This document shows, one piece after another, positions 56,119 to 64,000 of a DNA stretch of 64,000 bases; the stretch's first letter is position 1, and the number at the start of each line of letters is the position of its first letter. A program made the position numbers and the translations under genes. The notes below the pieces were generated by a model. The model did not search any database, was not told the DNA's origin, and saw only the letters and a list, made by a program, of their open reading frames with translations. This DNA comes from Nitrospirota bacterium. Its GTDB lineage: Bacteria > Nitrospirota > Leptospirillia > Leptospirillales > Leptospirillaceae. Where the stretch lies: assembly GCA_021785195.1 (NCBI GenBank), contig JAJYGC010000022.1, positions 57,774 to 121,773 on the forward strand, given 5' to 3'.

Positions 56119-57012
56119 TTGACTGACACAAAAGTGAAAAAGGACCGGAAATCCCCGGACAACACACCTGAAAACGGTCTTTCCGTCTGGGAGCGGGTTC
56201 TCCTGGCCCGGGCGCAGGAACGTCCGACGACACTGGACTACATCCAGCGGCTGTGTACCCATTTCATTGAACTCCATGGGGACAGGACATTCCGGGACGA
56301 CCCCTCGGTCATCGCGGGGTTTGCCGAATTCGAGGGCCGGAGCGTGGCGGTCATCGGCCATCAGAAGGGCAAGAGTTTCAAGGATCGCATGACGCGGAAC
56401 TTTGGAATGCCCCACCCGGAAGGCTACCGGAAAGCCCTGCGGATCATGCGCCTGGCCGAGCGGTTTTCCATGCCGGTGATCTCGTTCATCGACACCCCCG
56501 GAGCCTACCCTGGGATTGAGGCCGAAGAACGGGGGCAGGTGGAGGCGGTCGCCCGCAACATCATGGAGATGTTCGAGATCAAGATCCCGATCCTGGTGTT
56601 CGTCATCGGGGAAGGGGGGAGCGGAGGGGCTTTGGCAATTGGGGTCGGGGACCAGATCTACATGCTCGAAAATGCCGTGTATTCGGTCATCAGCCCTGAA
56701 GCCTGCGCGGCGATCCTCTGGGAGGACTCGACCCGGGCGCCGGAAGCGGCGGAACGGCTCCAGATGTCGGCGGGCGACCTCCTTCGCATGGGCATTATCG
56801 ATGGCATCATCCCGGAGGCCTCCGGGGGGGTCCAGAAAGACATCTCGACCACTCTGGCCCACATGAAGGCCATGATCTCCGAGGATCTCGACCGGCTGAC
56901 GCAGCTTTCCCCGGAAGCCCTTCTCGAAGCCCGCTACAAGAAATTCCAGGGAATGGTCGCTTACCGGGAAAACGGACACAACCAGTTTCCGCCCGGGTCG
57001 ACCTTCAAATAA
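56119..57012 (+). CDS. accA: Acetyl-CoA carboxylase carboxyltransferase subunit alpha
   Basis: Transfers carboxyl from biotin to acetyl-CoA with AccD, making malonyl-CoA for fatty-acid synthesis. The 297-residue protein is a little shorter than the usual 315-320. It shows ERPTTLDYIQRLCTHFIELHGDR, GKSFKDRMTRNFGMPHPEGY, FIDTPGAYPGIEAEERGQ and GEGGSGGALAIGVGD. TTG at 56119 follows AAAGGA by six bases. Its last eight bases overlap the 3' end of dnaE, which is convergent. Confidence 0.95.
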   Translation: MTDTKVKKDRKSPDNTPENGLSVWERVLLARAQERPTTLDYIQRLCTHFIELHGDRTFRDDPSVIAGFAEFEGRSVAVIGHQKGKSFKDRMTRNFGMPHPEGYRKALRIMRLAERFSMPVISFIDTPGAYPGIEAEERGQVEAVARNIMEMFEIKIPILVFVIGEGGSGGALAIGVGDQIYMLENAVYSVISPEACAAILWEDSTRAPEAAERLQMSAGDLLRMGIIDGIIPEASGGVQKDISTTLAHMKAMISEDLDRLTQLSPEALLEARYKKFQGMVAYRENGHNQFPPGSTFK

Positions 57013-60000
57013 CGGGGAACTCTTCCTTCCAGCTCCGCGAGTCTGGCCTCTTCTCGCCAGTCATTTTCTCGTCGGCCCTTTTCTGCTCGGGCCTTCCTCC
57101 TTCGGAAGGGGCTCCGTTTTTCTTCTTCAGGCCGACAAGGTAATTCCTCAGGTCGGGATCCATGTCTTCCCTCCGGGAGACGGCTCCCTCTCCGAACCGG
57201 GACTCCACCGCCCGGACAAAGGTGTCGGAGGGGGAGACATTGAGGTGCAGGGAGATTACCGCCACCGGATAGGGCCGGGACATGATCTTGAGTTCAAGGA
57301 TCGCCGGAACCGGCCCCGGATACTGCTTCAGAATCGACTTGAGGTCGAAAAGGTCGGCTTTCGTCAATCCTTCGCTCTGCAGATGGACCGCGACGGTCTG
57401 ATAAAAGGTTTCCATCGCCTGATCCAGGCTTTCGACCCGGACCGCCCGGATCTTGCTCCCGAAATCATTGCGTTCCAGCGTGCCTGTCACCAACAGGGGA
57501 ATATCGGGAACCAAAAGGGACTGTGACTTGGCATACATGTCGGGAAACAGGACCGATTCGATGGAACCCTCGATATCGAGAAGGGTGAACTGGGCCATCT
57601 TGTCCCCCTTTCGGGTCTTGACCTCCCGGACGCTCCCGATCACCCCGAACACCCGGACCATCTCTCCATCCGACACAAATTCAAGGCTCCGTGTCGTTTT
57701 GCAGTCCAGTTTTCCGATCAGATCCCCGTATTGCGCCATCGGGTGGGAGGTCAGGTAGAACCCCAGCGCGTTGCGCTCTTCCTGCAACAGCGTCCGCTCG
57801 TCCCATTCGGGGACATCCTTCACTGGAGGATGGGTTGCGTCCGGTTCCGCATATTCCTTGAAGAGGGATTTCTGGGGAGAAGGCTTGCCGGACTTCTGCT
57901 TTTCAGCCCACACCAGGAGATCGTCCAATGACTCCATGGCCACGGACCGCCGAATCTCAAGGGACCGGAACGCGCCCGCCCGGATCAAGGCTTCGATCAC
58001 GCGCCGGTTGACCCTTTTGCCGGAAATCCTCCGGAGAAAATCCGGAAAGTCCTTGAACACCCCTTCGCTGGCCCGATTTTCGAGAATGACGTCGACGGCC
58101 TGCTTCCCGACATTCTTGACCGCTCCAAGCCCAAAGAGGATCTGGGCCTCCGGAAAGATCAGGAAATCGAGTTCGCTTTGGTTGATGTCCGGCGGGAGGA
58201 CCGAGATCCCCATCTCTTTGGCTCCCACCAAAAAGACGCCGATCTTTTCGGTATCGTCCAGTGCGTTCGTCAGGAGAGCCGCCCAGAGTTCCACAGGGTA
58301 ATGCGCCTTCAGGTAGGCGGTCTGATAGGAAATGAGCGCATAGGCCGCACTGTGGGACTTGTTGAACCCGTACCCCGCAAAATACGCCATCAGGTCGAAC
58401 ACATGCTCTGACTTGTCCTTGGGAAAGCCTTTGCGGATGGAGCCCTCGACGAACTTGTTCCGCATCTTGTCCATCTCTTCCGGTTTTTTCTTTCCCATGG
58501 CCCGTCTGAGCAGATCGGCCTCTCCCAGGGAAAATCCTGCCAGAACGTTGGCAATCTGCATCACCTGTTCCTGGTAGACAATCACCCCATAGGTCTCCCG
58601 GAGCACCGGCTCGAGCTCCGGGAACTCGTACTGGATTTCCCGGGGATTTTTCTTGCGCTTGATGAAGTCGTCCACCATCCCGCTGTTGATCGGCCCCGGC
58701 CGGTAAAGGGCCAGGAGGGCGATCAGGTCTTCGAAGGTTTCCGGCTGCATTTTGACGATCAGGTCGGTCATGCCCCGGGATTCGAGCTGGAAGATGCCCA
58801 GGGACCTGCCTTCCGAAAGAAGCTTGTAGGTCTTGGGATCGTCGAGCGGGATGCGATCGATCGAGAACTCGGGGGTGTGCTTCCAGATGCGCTGTTCGGC
58901 CCCCTGGATGAGGGTCAGCGTGGTCAGCCCCAGGAAGTCGAACTTGACGAGGCCCACTTTCTCGACATCATCCTTGGTGAACTGGGTCACAATTTCCCCA
59001 TTGGCCCCTTTCATGAGCGGAACGTACTCCGTCAGGGGGTTCTGGGAGATGACCACCCCGGCGGCGTGGATGGAACTGTGCCGGGTAATGCCCTCAAGCT
59101 TTCGGGAGAGCGAAAACAGTTCTTCGATCCGGGGATCCCGGTCGAGGAGCGCCTGGAGCTCCGGCGTCTCCTTCAGCGCTTTTTCCAGGGTCATCTCCAG
59201 ACTGTTGGGAATCATCTTGGCCACCTTGTCCACCTCGGCGTAGCTCATCCCCAACACCCTGCCGACGTCGCGGATCGAACCCTTTGCGCCCATCGTACCG
59301 AAGGTCGCGATCATGGCTACCCGATCCATCCCGTATTTCTGGACGACGTACTGGATCACCTCTCCCCGGCGGTTCATGCAGAAATCCACGTCAATGTCGG
59401 GAAGGCTCACCCGTTCGGGGTTCAGGAACCGTTCGAACAGGAGTCCGAAACGGATCGGTTCGATATTGGTGATCCGGAGGGAATAGGCCACGAGGGAGCC
59501 GGCGGCCGAACCCCGGCCCGGGCCCACGGGAATCCCCATCTCCCGCGCTTTCTTGATAAAGTCCCAGACGATGAGGAAATACCCCTCATACCCCATTTTC
59601 TGGATGACACGGATCTCCCGCTCGAGCCGTTCCAGGTAAAGGGCGCGATCCTCCTCGCCCAGGGAAAGTTCCTCAAAGCGGGCCAGGAGCCCTTCATGGC
59701 TGGCCCGGACAAAAAGTTCCGGAACGGTGGTGGCTCCGAGCCCCTCTCCCTCCATTTTGTAGGGGGGCATGTGGACGGCATTGAGATCGAGGTCCAGGTT
59801 GACCCGATCGGCAATTTCAAGGGTATTGAGGATCGCTTCTGGAAGTTCCTCGAACGAACGGACCATCTCCTGGGGGGACTTCAGATAGAACTCGTGGGAG
59901 CCGAACTTCAGACGGGCGGGATCTTCCAGCGTCTTGCCCGTCTGGAGACAGAGAAGGATGTCGTGGGGAACGGCATCTTCCCGCTCCAGGTAATGGCAGT

Positions 60001-60661
60001 CATTCGTCGCCACAAGCGGGATCCCCATCTTTTTGGAAAGACCGATGATCTCGCGGTTGGCAATCCGCTGGTCCTCCAGCCCGTTTCCCTGGATTTCCAG
60101 GAAATAGTTCTCCGCCCCGAACAGATCCTTGAAAAGGCCCGCCGTGGCGTAGGCCCTGTCCTCGTCGCCCCGGGTGAGCATGTAGGCGATCTGTCCCTTG
60201 AGGCAGCCCGAAAGGGCAATGATGCCTTGCCTGTAGCGGGACAGCAGGTCGAAATCGATTCTCGGGCGATAGTAAAACCCTTCCAGATGGGACAGCGAGA
60301 CGATGCGCAGGAGGTTCTGGTATCCGACCGCATCCTGGGCCAACAGAATCAGGTGAAAGGAGGCATTGTTGATTTTTTTCCCCTGATGGGCGCCTTCTCC
60401 CGCGAAATAGAGATCCTGGCGTTCGAACCGGGAGCGGGGAGTGATATAGACCTCACACCCGATGATCGGCTTGACCCCGTGTTTTTTCGCCGCCTGGTAA
60501 AACTCGATGGCCCCGAACAGATTCCCGTGGTCGGTCATCGCGATGGCGGGCATCTGGTATTCCTTGGCCTTGCGCATCAGCGGATCGATCTTGTTGGCCC
60601 CATCGAGAAGGCTATACTGGGTATGGACATGAAGGTGGACAAACTGGTCGATCGATGACAT
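57005..60661 (-). CDS. dnaE: DNA polymerase III subunit alpha
   Basis: The replicative polymerase catalytic subunit, 1218 residues. An N-terminal PHP domain (HLHVHTQYSLLDGA, histidines 9, 11 and 13) is followed by the palm with the catalytic aspartates 422, 424 and 426 in LPDIDVDFC. The thumb/fingers segment has GFNKSHSAAYALISYQTAYLKAHYP, then a tandem helix-hairpin-helix and an OB fold near 980-1060. The C-terminal tail is highly charged. ATG at 60661. It converges on accA with an eight-base overlap and lies 74 bases downstream of the helicase gene. Confidence 0.97.
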   Translation of the reverse strand: MSSIDQFVHLHVHTQYSLLDGANKIDPLMRKAKEYQMPAIAMTDHGNLFGAIEFYQAAKKHGVKPIIGCEVYITPRSRFERQDLYFAGEGAHQGKKINNASFHLILLAQDAVGYQNLLRIVSLSHLEGFYYRPRIDFDLLSRYRQGIIALSGCLKGQIAYMLTRGDEDRAYATAGLFKDLFGAENYFLEIQGNGLEDQRIANREIIGLSKKMGIPLVATNDCHYLEREDAVPHDILLCLQTGKTLEDPARLKFGSHEFYLKSPQEMVRSFEELPEAILNTLEIADRVNLDLDLNAVHMPPYKMEGEGLGATTVPELFVRASHEGLLARFEELSLGEEDRALYLERLEREIRVIQKMGYEGYFLIVWDFIKKAREMGIPVGPGRGSAAGSLVAYSLRITNIEPIRFGLLFERFLNPERVSLPDIDVDFCMNRRGEVIQYVVQKYGMDRVAMIATFGTMGAKGSIRDVGRVLGMSYAEVDKVAKMIPNSLEMTLEKALKETPELQALLDRDPRIEELFSLSRKLEGITRHSSIHAAGVVISQNPLTEYVPLMKGANGEIVTQFTKDDVEKVGLVKFDFLGLTTLTLIQGAEQRIWKHTPEFSIDRIPLDDPKTYKLLSEGRSLGIFQLESRGMTDLIVKMQPETFEDLIALLALYRPGPINSGMVDDFIKRKKNPREIQYEFPELEPVLRETYGVIVYQEQVMQIANVLAGFSLGEADLLRRAMGKKKPEEMDKMRNKFVEGSIRKGFPKDKSEHVFDLMAYFAGYGFNKSHSAAYALISYQTAYLKAHYPVELWAALLTNALDDTEKIGVFLVGAKEMGISVLPPDINQSELDFLIFPEAQILFGLGAVKNVGKQAVDVILENRASEGVFKDFPDFLRRISGKRVNRRVIEALIRAGAFRSLEIRRSVAMESLDDLLVWAEKQKSGKPSPQKSLFKEYAEPDATHPPVKDVPEWDERTLLQEERNALGFYLTSHPMAQYGDLIGKLDCKTTRSLEFVSDGEMVRVFGVIGSVREVKTRKGDKMAQFTLLDIEGSIESVLFPDMYAKSQSLLVPDIPLLVTGTLERNDFGSKIRAVRVESLDQAMETFYQTVAVHLQSEGLTKADLFDLKSILKQYPGPVPAILELKIMSRPYPVAVISLHLNVSPSDTFVRAVESRFGEGAVSRREDMDPDLRNYLVGLKKKNGAPSEGGRPEQKRADEKMTGEKRPDSRSWKEEFPVI

Positions 60662-60734
60662 GGACAGTTCCTTGATGATGGGTCAGGTTATCTTGTGCCG
60701 GAAACTTCCGAAAACGGATCAATCCCTGGATGGA

Positions 60735-62681
60735 CTAGAAGCTCCAGGATTCGTAACGCACTTCCCGAAAATAGTCCGACCCGATCTCGGACAGGAATCG
60801 GGAAGGGTAGAGAAATTCGGACCGGCCCCTCAGGACGGCGCTTTCCGGAACACACAGGAAAAGGTCCCGCCTCGCCCGGGTAACGGCCACATAAAATAGG
60901 CGCCTTTCTTCTTCCAGGTCCGAAGGCCGGCCGATGGATTTCTCCGATGGAAACACCCCCTCATTGAGGGAGAGGAGAAATACGTTGTCCCATTCGAGTC
61001 CCTTGGACTGGTGAATCGTCGACAGGACAACCCGGTCGGGCTCCGATGCCCCGGAAAGGGCCATTTCCTCCAGATTTTCAAGCAAAGTGATCTCGCCCAG
61101 GAAGTCCGGCAGGTCAGAATGCTCTCCCAACTGTTCGGCAAACGCGATCAGGTCGGCCTCACGGTCTTCGGGGTCCTCACGCAGATCGAAGAGGTCCTTC
61201 CGGTATCCGGAGTCCAGGATTTCCATTACCAGAACCCCAATCGGAACGGATCCCTTCTGGTAGACCTCCCGGAGGTGGACCAGGCGCGAGCCCAACCGTC
61301 GGACCCCCTCACGGGCAAGAGGGGGGGCCACTTTCAGAAAGCTGTCGTCTGTCATCGACAAAAAGGCATCCTCCCCAGACGTCAGCGCCTTCAGGATCTT
61401 TTCCGTGGATCGCGCGCCGATCCTGGGAACCAGTTTCAGAAGCCGGGGAAGGGCCAGGGGATCCAGAGGGTTTTCGAGCAGCCTGAGATGGGCCAGAACA
61501 TCCTTGATGTGGGCCTGTTCATAAAAGCGGAGCCCCGACGTGACCGAGAACGGAATCTTCCGGCGGGCGAGCTCGAACTGGACGGACAGGCTCAGGAAGT
61601 GGGAGCGGTACAGGATCGCAATCTCTCCGGGGGGGATTCCGCGGTCGATCATCTGTTCTACCGTGGACCCGATGAAGTGGGACTGGTCGGAGTCTGAATA
61701 CAAGTTGATGCATTGGGGAAGATTGCCCTCTTCGGTCCTGAAGGGTCGCAGCGTCTTATCGATCCGACGTTCGTTGGAGAGGATGATCCGGTTGGCCAGG
61801 TCCAGAATCGACGGGGTGGAACGATAGTTTGTCTCCAGGCGGAAGGTCCGGGCTTCAGGATAGCGTTGGGAAAAGGTCAGGATGTTCTCGACATGGGCGC
61901 CGCGGAAGGAATAAATGCTTTGACTGTCGTCTCCCACGACGAAAAGGCTCCGGTGTTTTTCGGCCAGCAGGTCCAGGATTTTCGCCTGCAGGGGGTTCGT
62001 GTCCTGATATTCGTCCACCAGAATGAAGCGGAAACGGTTCCGGAGGAGGGTGAGGGCCTCCTCGTCCGTTTCGAGAAGTTTTAGCCAAAGGAGGAGCAGG
62101 TCGTCAAAGTCGACCAGTCGGGAGGCCCGCTTTTTCTCATCGTAGGCCATCGCCACCGCACCGACTTCCTCCAGGAAGGGGATCAGGGAGGGAAAACGCT
62201 CGAAGACCAGATCTTCCGGAGGGACGCCGGAGTTGCGGGAAAGGCTGATCGCGTTCAGCATCGTCGAGGCGGGGGGAAATTCCTTCCGGGTTTTCTCCGG
62301 GTATTGCTCCAGAATCGATTTCAGAAGGTCGACCTGGTCCTCCCTGTCGATCACGACGGGGGATCCGGGCAGGGAGAGCCGGCTGCCAAATTCCCTGATC
62401 AGACGGTACCCCACATGATGGAACGTTCCGCTCCAGAGAAGGGCCTGCGGTCCTGAAACCAGATCGGAAAGCCGGCTCTGCATCACGCGGGAAGATTTTT
62501 TCGTGAAGGTGAGGACAAGCACCCGATGGGACGGAACCCCGTTATGGAGCAAATAGGCGACCCGATGGGTCAGGACCCGGGTCTTCCCCGAACCTGCGCC
62601 TGCCAGCACAAGCGATGGTCCATCCGGCGCCGTCACCGCGGCCTGCTGCTCGGCGTTCAGTCCATCGATCGGTGAGGCCAT
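60735..62681 (-). CDS. uvrD: UvrD/PcrA-type DNA helicase
   Basis: A superfamily 1A helicase of 648 residues. It has the Q motif LNAEQQAAVTAPDGPSLVLA, Walker A AGAGSGKT (28-35), motif II VDEYQDTNPLQ, motif III GDDSQSIYSFRGA, motif IV TNYRSTPSILDLA and motif V/VI STIHQSKGLEWDNVFL with RLFYVAVTRAR. It is somewhat shorter than E. coli UvrD. The ATG at 62681 (or TTG at 62684) follows GGAGG; the frame continues upstream without family similarity. Divergent from the membrane protein gene to the right. Confidence 0.93.
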   Translation of the reverse strand: MASPIDGLNAEQQAAVTAPDGPSLVLAGAGSGKTRVLTHRVAYLLHNGVPSHRVLVLTFTKKSSRVMQSRLSDLVSGPQALLWSGTFHHVGYRLIREFGSRLSLPGSPVVIDREDQVDLLKSILEQYPEKTRKEFPPASTMLNAISLSRNSGVPPEDLVFERFPSLIPFLEEVGAVAMAYDEKKRASRLVDFDDLLLLWLKLLETDEEALTLLRNRFRFILVDEYQDTNPLQAKILDLLAEKHRSLFVVGDDSQSIYSFRGAHVENILTFSQRYPEARTFRLETNYRSTPSILDLANRIILSNERRIDKTLRPFRTEEGNLPQCINLYSDSDQSHFIGSTVEQMIDRGIPPGEIAILYRSHFLSLSVQFELARRKIPFSVTSGLRFYEQAHIKDVLAHLRLLENPLDPLALPRLLKLVPRIGARSTEKILKALTSGEDAFLSMTDDSFLKVAPPLAREGVRRLGSRLVHLREVYQKGSVPIGVLVMEILDSGYRKDLFDLREDPEDREADLIAFAEQLGEHSDLPDFLGEITLLENLEEMALSGASEPDRVVLSTIHQSKGLEWDNVFLLSLNEGVFPSEKSIGRPSDLEEERRLFYVAVTRARRDLFLCVPESAVLRGRSEFLYPSRFLSEIGSDYFREVRYESWSF

Positions 62682-62851
62682 CAAAACTGAATCCTCCATT
62701 CCCGGATTGCCGGGGATTTCGGCCACTCGTGAAACACCCGCATCCGGTTCGACAAGCAGAAAATCCAGATGATATTTGTATCCATTACTGAGAGTTGGTA
62801 TCATTCAAGGAGACACGCAACACAGGATACCATTTGAAGGGAAAAGACGAC

Positions 62852-63718
62852 ATGATTTTACTCCTTTTGGAGTCGCTTGGATATGGACTTCTCCATGGGC
62901 TTTTGCCGGATGAGCATACCTGGCCCATTACCTTCAGCTACGCGATCGGAAATGCCTCAGGGCGACAGGGAGTCCGTTCGGGCTTCTATTTTTCCCTGGC
63001 CTTTACCATCCAGCGGGCCATCGCTTCAGAATTGTCCTACCTTTTTCTGGCCCCCTGGCTGACCCGGGACTCCATGAACCCCATCATCGACCTGGTCGTC
63101 GGAACCGTCATGGCGATTGCGGGGTGGGTTGTCCTCAGGAAGAACCGGTATCCCCACCTCCATCTCCTGGGCCATCACCATGAGCAGTCCGAAACCGTCG
63201 AACGGGACACCTCCATCCTTTCCTTTCTGAAACCGTCCCACAAACAGTCCGACTCGGAGTCCATCCCCCCAAGGTGGGCGATGATCCATGGATTCATCGC
63301 CGGTTTTGGCTTCGGCCCCTTCGCTCTCTTCATCTACACCACGGCTGCACCCCATATGTCCTCGCCCTGGACGGGATTCTTGCCGGGACTCCTTTTCGGA
63401 ATGGGGACGATGATCATGCTGATGATCCTGGGAGGTCTCTTCGGGTCGACCCTCCGACTGACGAAACGGTTCAATGAAGGGGAAATCCGGGTGATCGGGT
63501 TTAACACGGCCAGCTGGACACTCCTTTTGGGTGGGGCCGTTTTTGCGTTCGGCGGATTGTATGGGTTTGCCCAGGACGCTTCGGGCCATCCCGTCGACAT
63601 CGGCAACATCCTCGTGGCGATCATCATGCTGGGGGTGGCGATTCCCGTCCTTGCCTATTCCATCTGGAAAGTCGTTCATTGCCAGAAAATCGGGATCCAA
63701 CCCCTGAAAGATTCATGA
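62852..63718 (+). CDS. NicO/RcnA-like integral membrane protein, putative metal or anion transporter
   Basis: A 288-residue protein with about six membrane spans. The first span is followed by LLHGLLPDEHTWPITFSYA, resembling the histidine/aspartate motif HALEPDHLAAV of nickel/cobalt efflux (NicO) permeases. A histidine-rich loop (PHLHLLGHHHEQSE) precedes HGFIAGFGFGPFALFIY. The ATG at 62852 follows AAGGGAAAAG. A role in nickel, cobalt or sulfur-compound transport is likely but the substrate is not fixed by sequence. Confidence 0.65.
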   Translation: MILLLLESLGYGLLHGLLPDEHTWPITFSYAIGNASGRQGVRSGFYFSLAFTIQRAIASELSYLFLAPWLTRDSMNPIIDLVVGTVMAIAGWVVLRKNRYPHLHLLGHHHEQSETVERDTSILSFLKPSHKQSDSESIPPRWAMIHGFIAGFGFGPFALFIYTTAAPHMSSPWTGFLPGLLFGMGTMIMLMILGGLFGSTLRLTKRFNEGEIRVIGFNTASWTLLLGGAVFAFGGLYGFAQDASGHPVDIGNILVAIIMLGVAIPVLAYSIWKVVHCQKIGIQPLKDS

Positions 63719-63882
63719 TTTGGGGTGAGTTCACAAGGGAGTCGATCCGATTCAGGAAAGATTCCCCCTGATCCCCCGATTGACACCCCAAAAGCCTTAA
63801 GGATTTGAAAACACTCCGGAACCCGCAAGAACACACCACCGTTGAGGGTTCAGACATCGGTCAACTATTGATTAAATAGGTG

Positions 63883-63911
63883 TTGACACCTTGGGCGAGA
63901 AAGCCTATAAG
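63883..63911 (+). promoter_or_regulatory. Strong sigma-70-type promoter (P1)
   Basis: Perfect TTGACA (63883-63888) and TATAAG (63906-63911) with a 17-base spacer. It faces the right window edge. No gene starts in the remaining bases. The stretch 63719-64000 otherwise shows only a small CCC-GAAA-GGG hairpin at 63931-63940. Confidence 0.75.
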
Positions 63912-63956
63912 TAAAAGCCCGACGCGGAGACCCGAAAGGGGGGAAGCGGCGGGGGG

Positions 63957-63985
63957 TTGACAAAGCCCGGCCAGGCAGATAGACT
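63957..63985 (+). promoter_or_regulatory. Second tandem sigma-70-type promoter (P2)
   Basis: Perfect TTGACA (63957-63962) and TAGACT (63980-63985), again with a 17-base spacer, 74 bases downstream of P1. Paired strong promoters of this kind with GC-rich surroundings are typical upstream of rRNA operons, which would lie beyond the window. Confidence 0.7.
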
Positions 63986-64000
63986 GGCAAGGTTGTTCGG

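Noticed and set aside
58877..60658. 593-codon frame antisense to dnaE
   Set aside because: dnaE motifs are unambiguous; the opposite frame is a composition artefact.

Overview
This is a GC-rich bacterial chromosome segment with tightly packed, often overlapping operons. Gram-negative features are TolC-like and YbhGFSR-like export genes, an HtrB/LpxL-type lipid A acyltransferase and c-type cytochromes. The gene mix (phosphoketolase, archaeal-type class I fructose-bisphosphate aldolase, NdvB-like glucan synthase, YbhGFSR exporter) fits an acidophilic chemolithotroph of the Leptospirillum/Nitrospirota type. That placement is an inference from gene content; no rRNA or marker search was possible.

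Layout. 1-9780 (+): one long run of housekeeping genes, comprising a thioredoxin-like protein cut by the window edge, nadE, ribBA, ribH, nusB, an unknown gene, purB, purC, purS, a membrane protein with a c-type heme motif, and an isoaspartyl-peptidase-type Ntn hydrolase. 9929-10969 (+): an AhpD-like/Rrf2 pair with a perfect inverted repeat lying over its probable -10 box. 11073-12536 (-): an MFS transporter. 12852-13970 (+): acetate kinase. 13998-18934 (-): a four-gene ABC-2 efflux operon, divergent from a TolC-like gene (19222-20568). 20804-21905 (-): a small cytochrome c and a host-attachment-family protein. 22367-27268 (+): phosphoketolase, class I aldolase and a dihydrolipoamide-dehydrogenase-like flavoprotein. 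27303-33047 (-): pgm, glgP and gnd, read in that order, with a large palindrome over a TATAAT box upstream. Together these genes link stored glucan, the pentose phosphate route and acetyl-phosphate/acetate.

33.1-48.4 kb is the accessory part. It holds gene-poor sequence with a possible transposase scrap, an acyltransferase, a single 2862-residue cyclic beta-1,2-glucan synthase with codon use unlike its neighbours, and a small (about 3.5 kb) integrated element at the 3' end of a tRNA-Arg(CCU) gene. The element is bounded by 51-bp perfect repeats. It carries a broken tyrosine integrase, two overlapping tiny membrane proteins, a ribbon-helix-helix-like protein and a 321-residue protein with a segment resembling a phage small terminase.

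48.4-64 kb returns to core genes: a 56-residue zinc-ribbon protein, an AmiC-like amidase, a DUF488 protein, a TPR/periplasmic-binding-fold protein, a site-2-protease-like protein, trpS, glutamate dehydrogenase, accA, dnaE, a UvrD/PcrA helicase and a NicO-like membrane protein. The right edge carries two near-consensus sigma-70 promoters in tandem, probably for a stable-RNA operon beyond the window.
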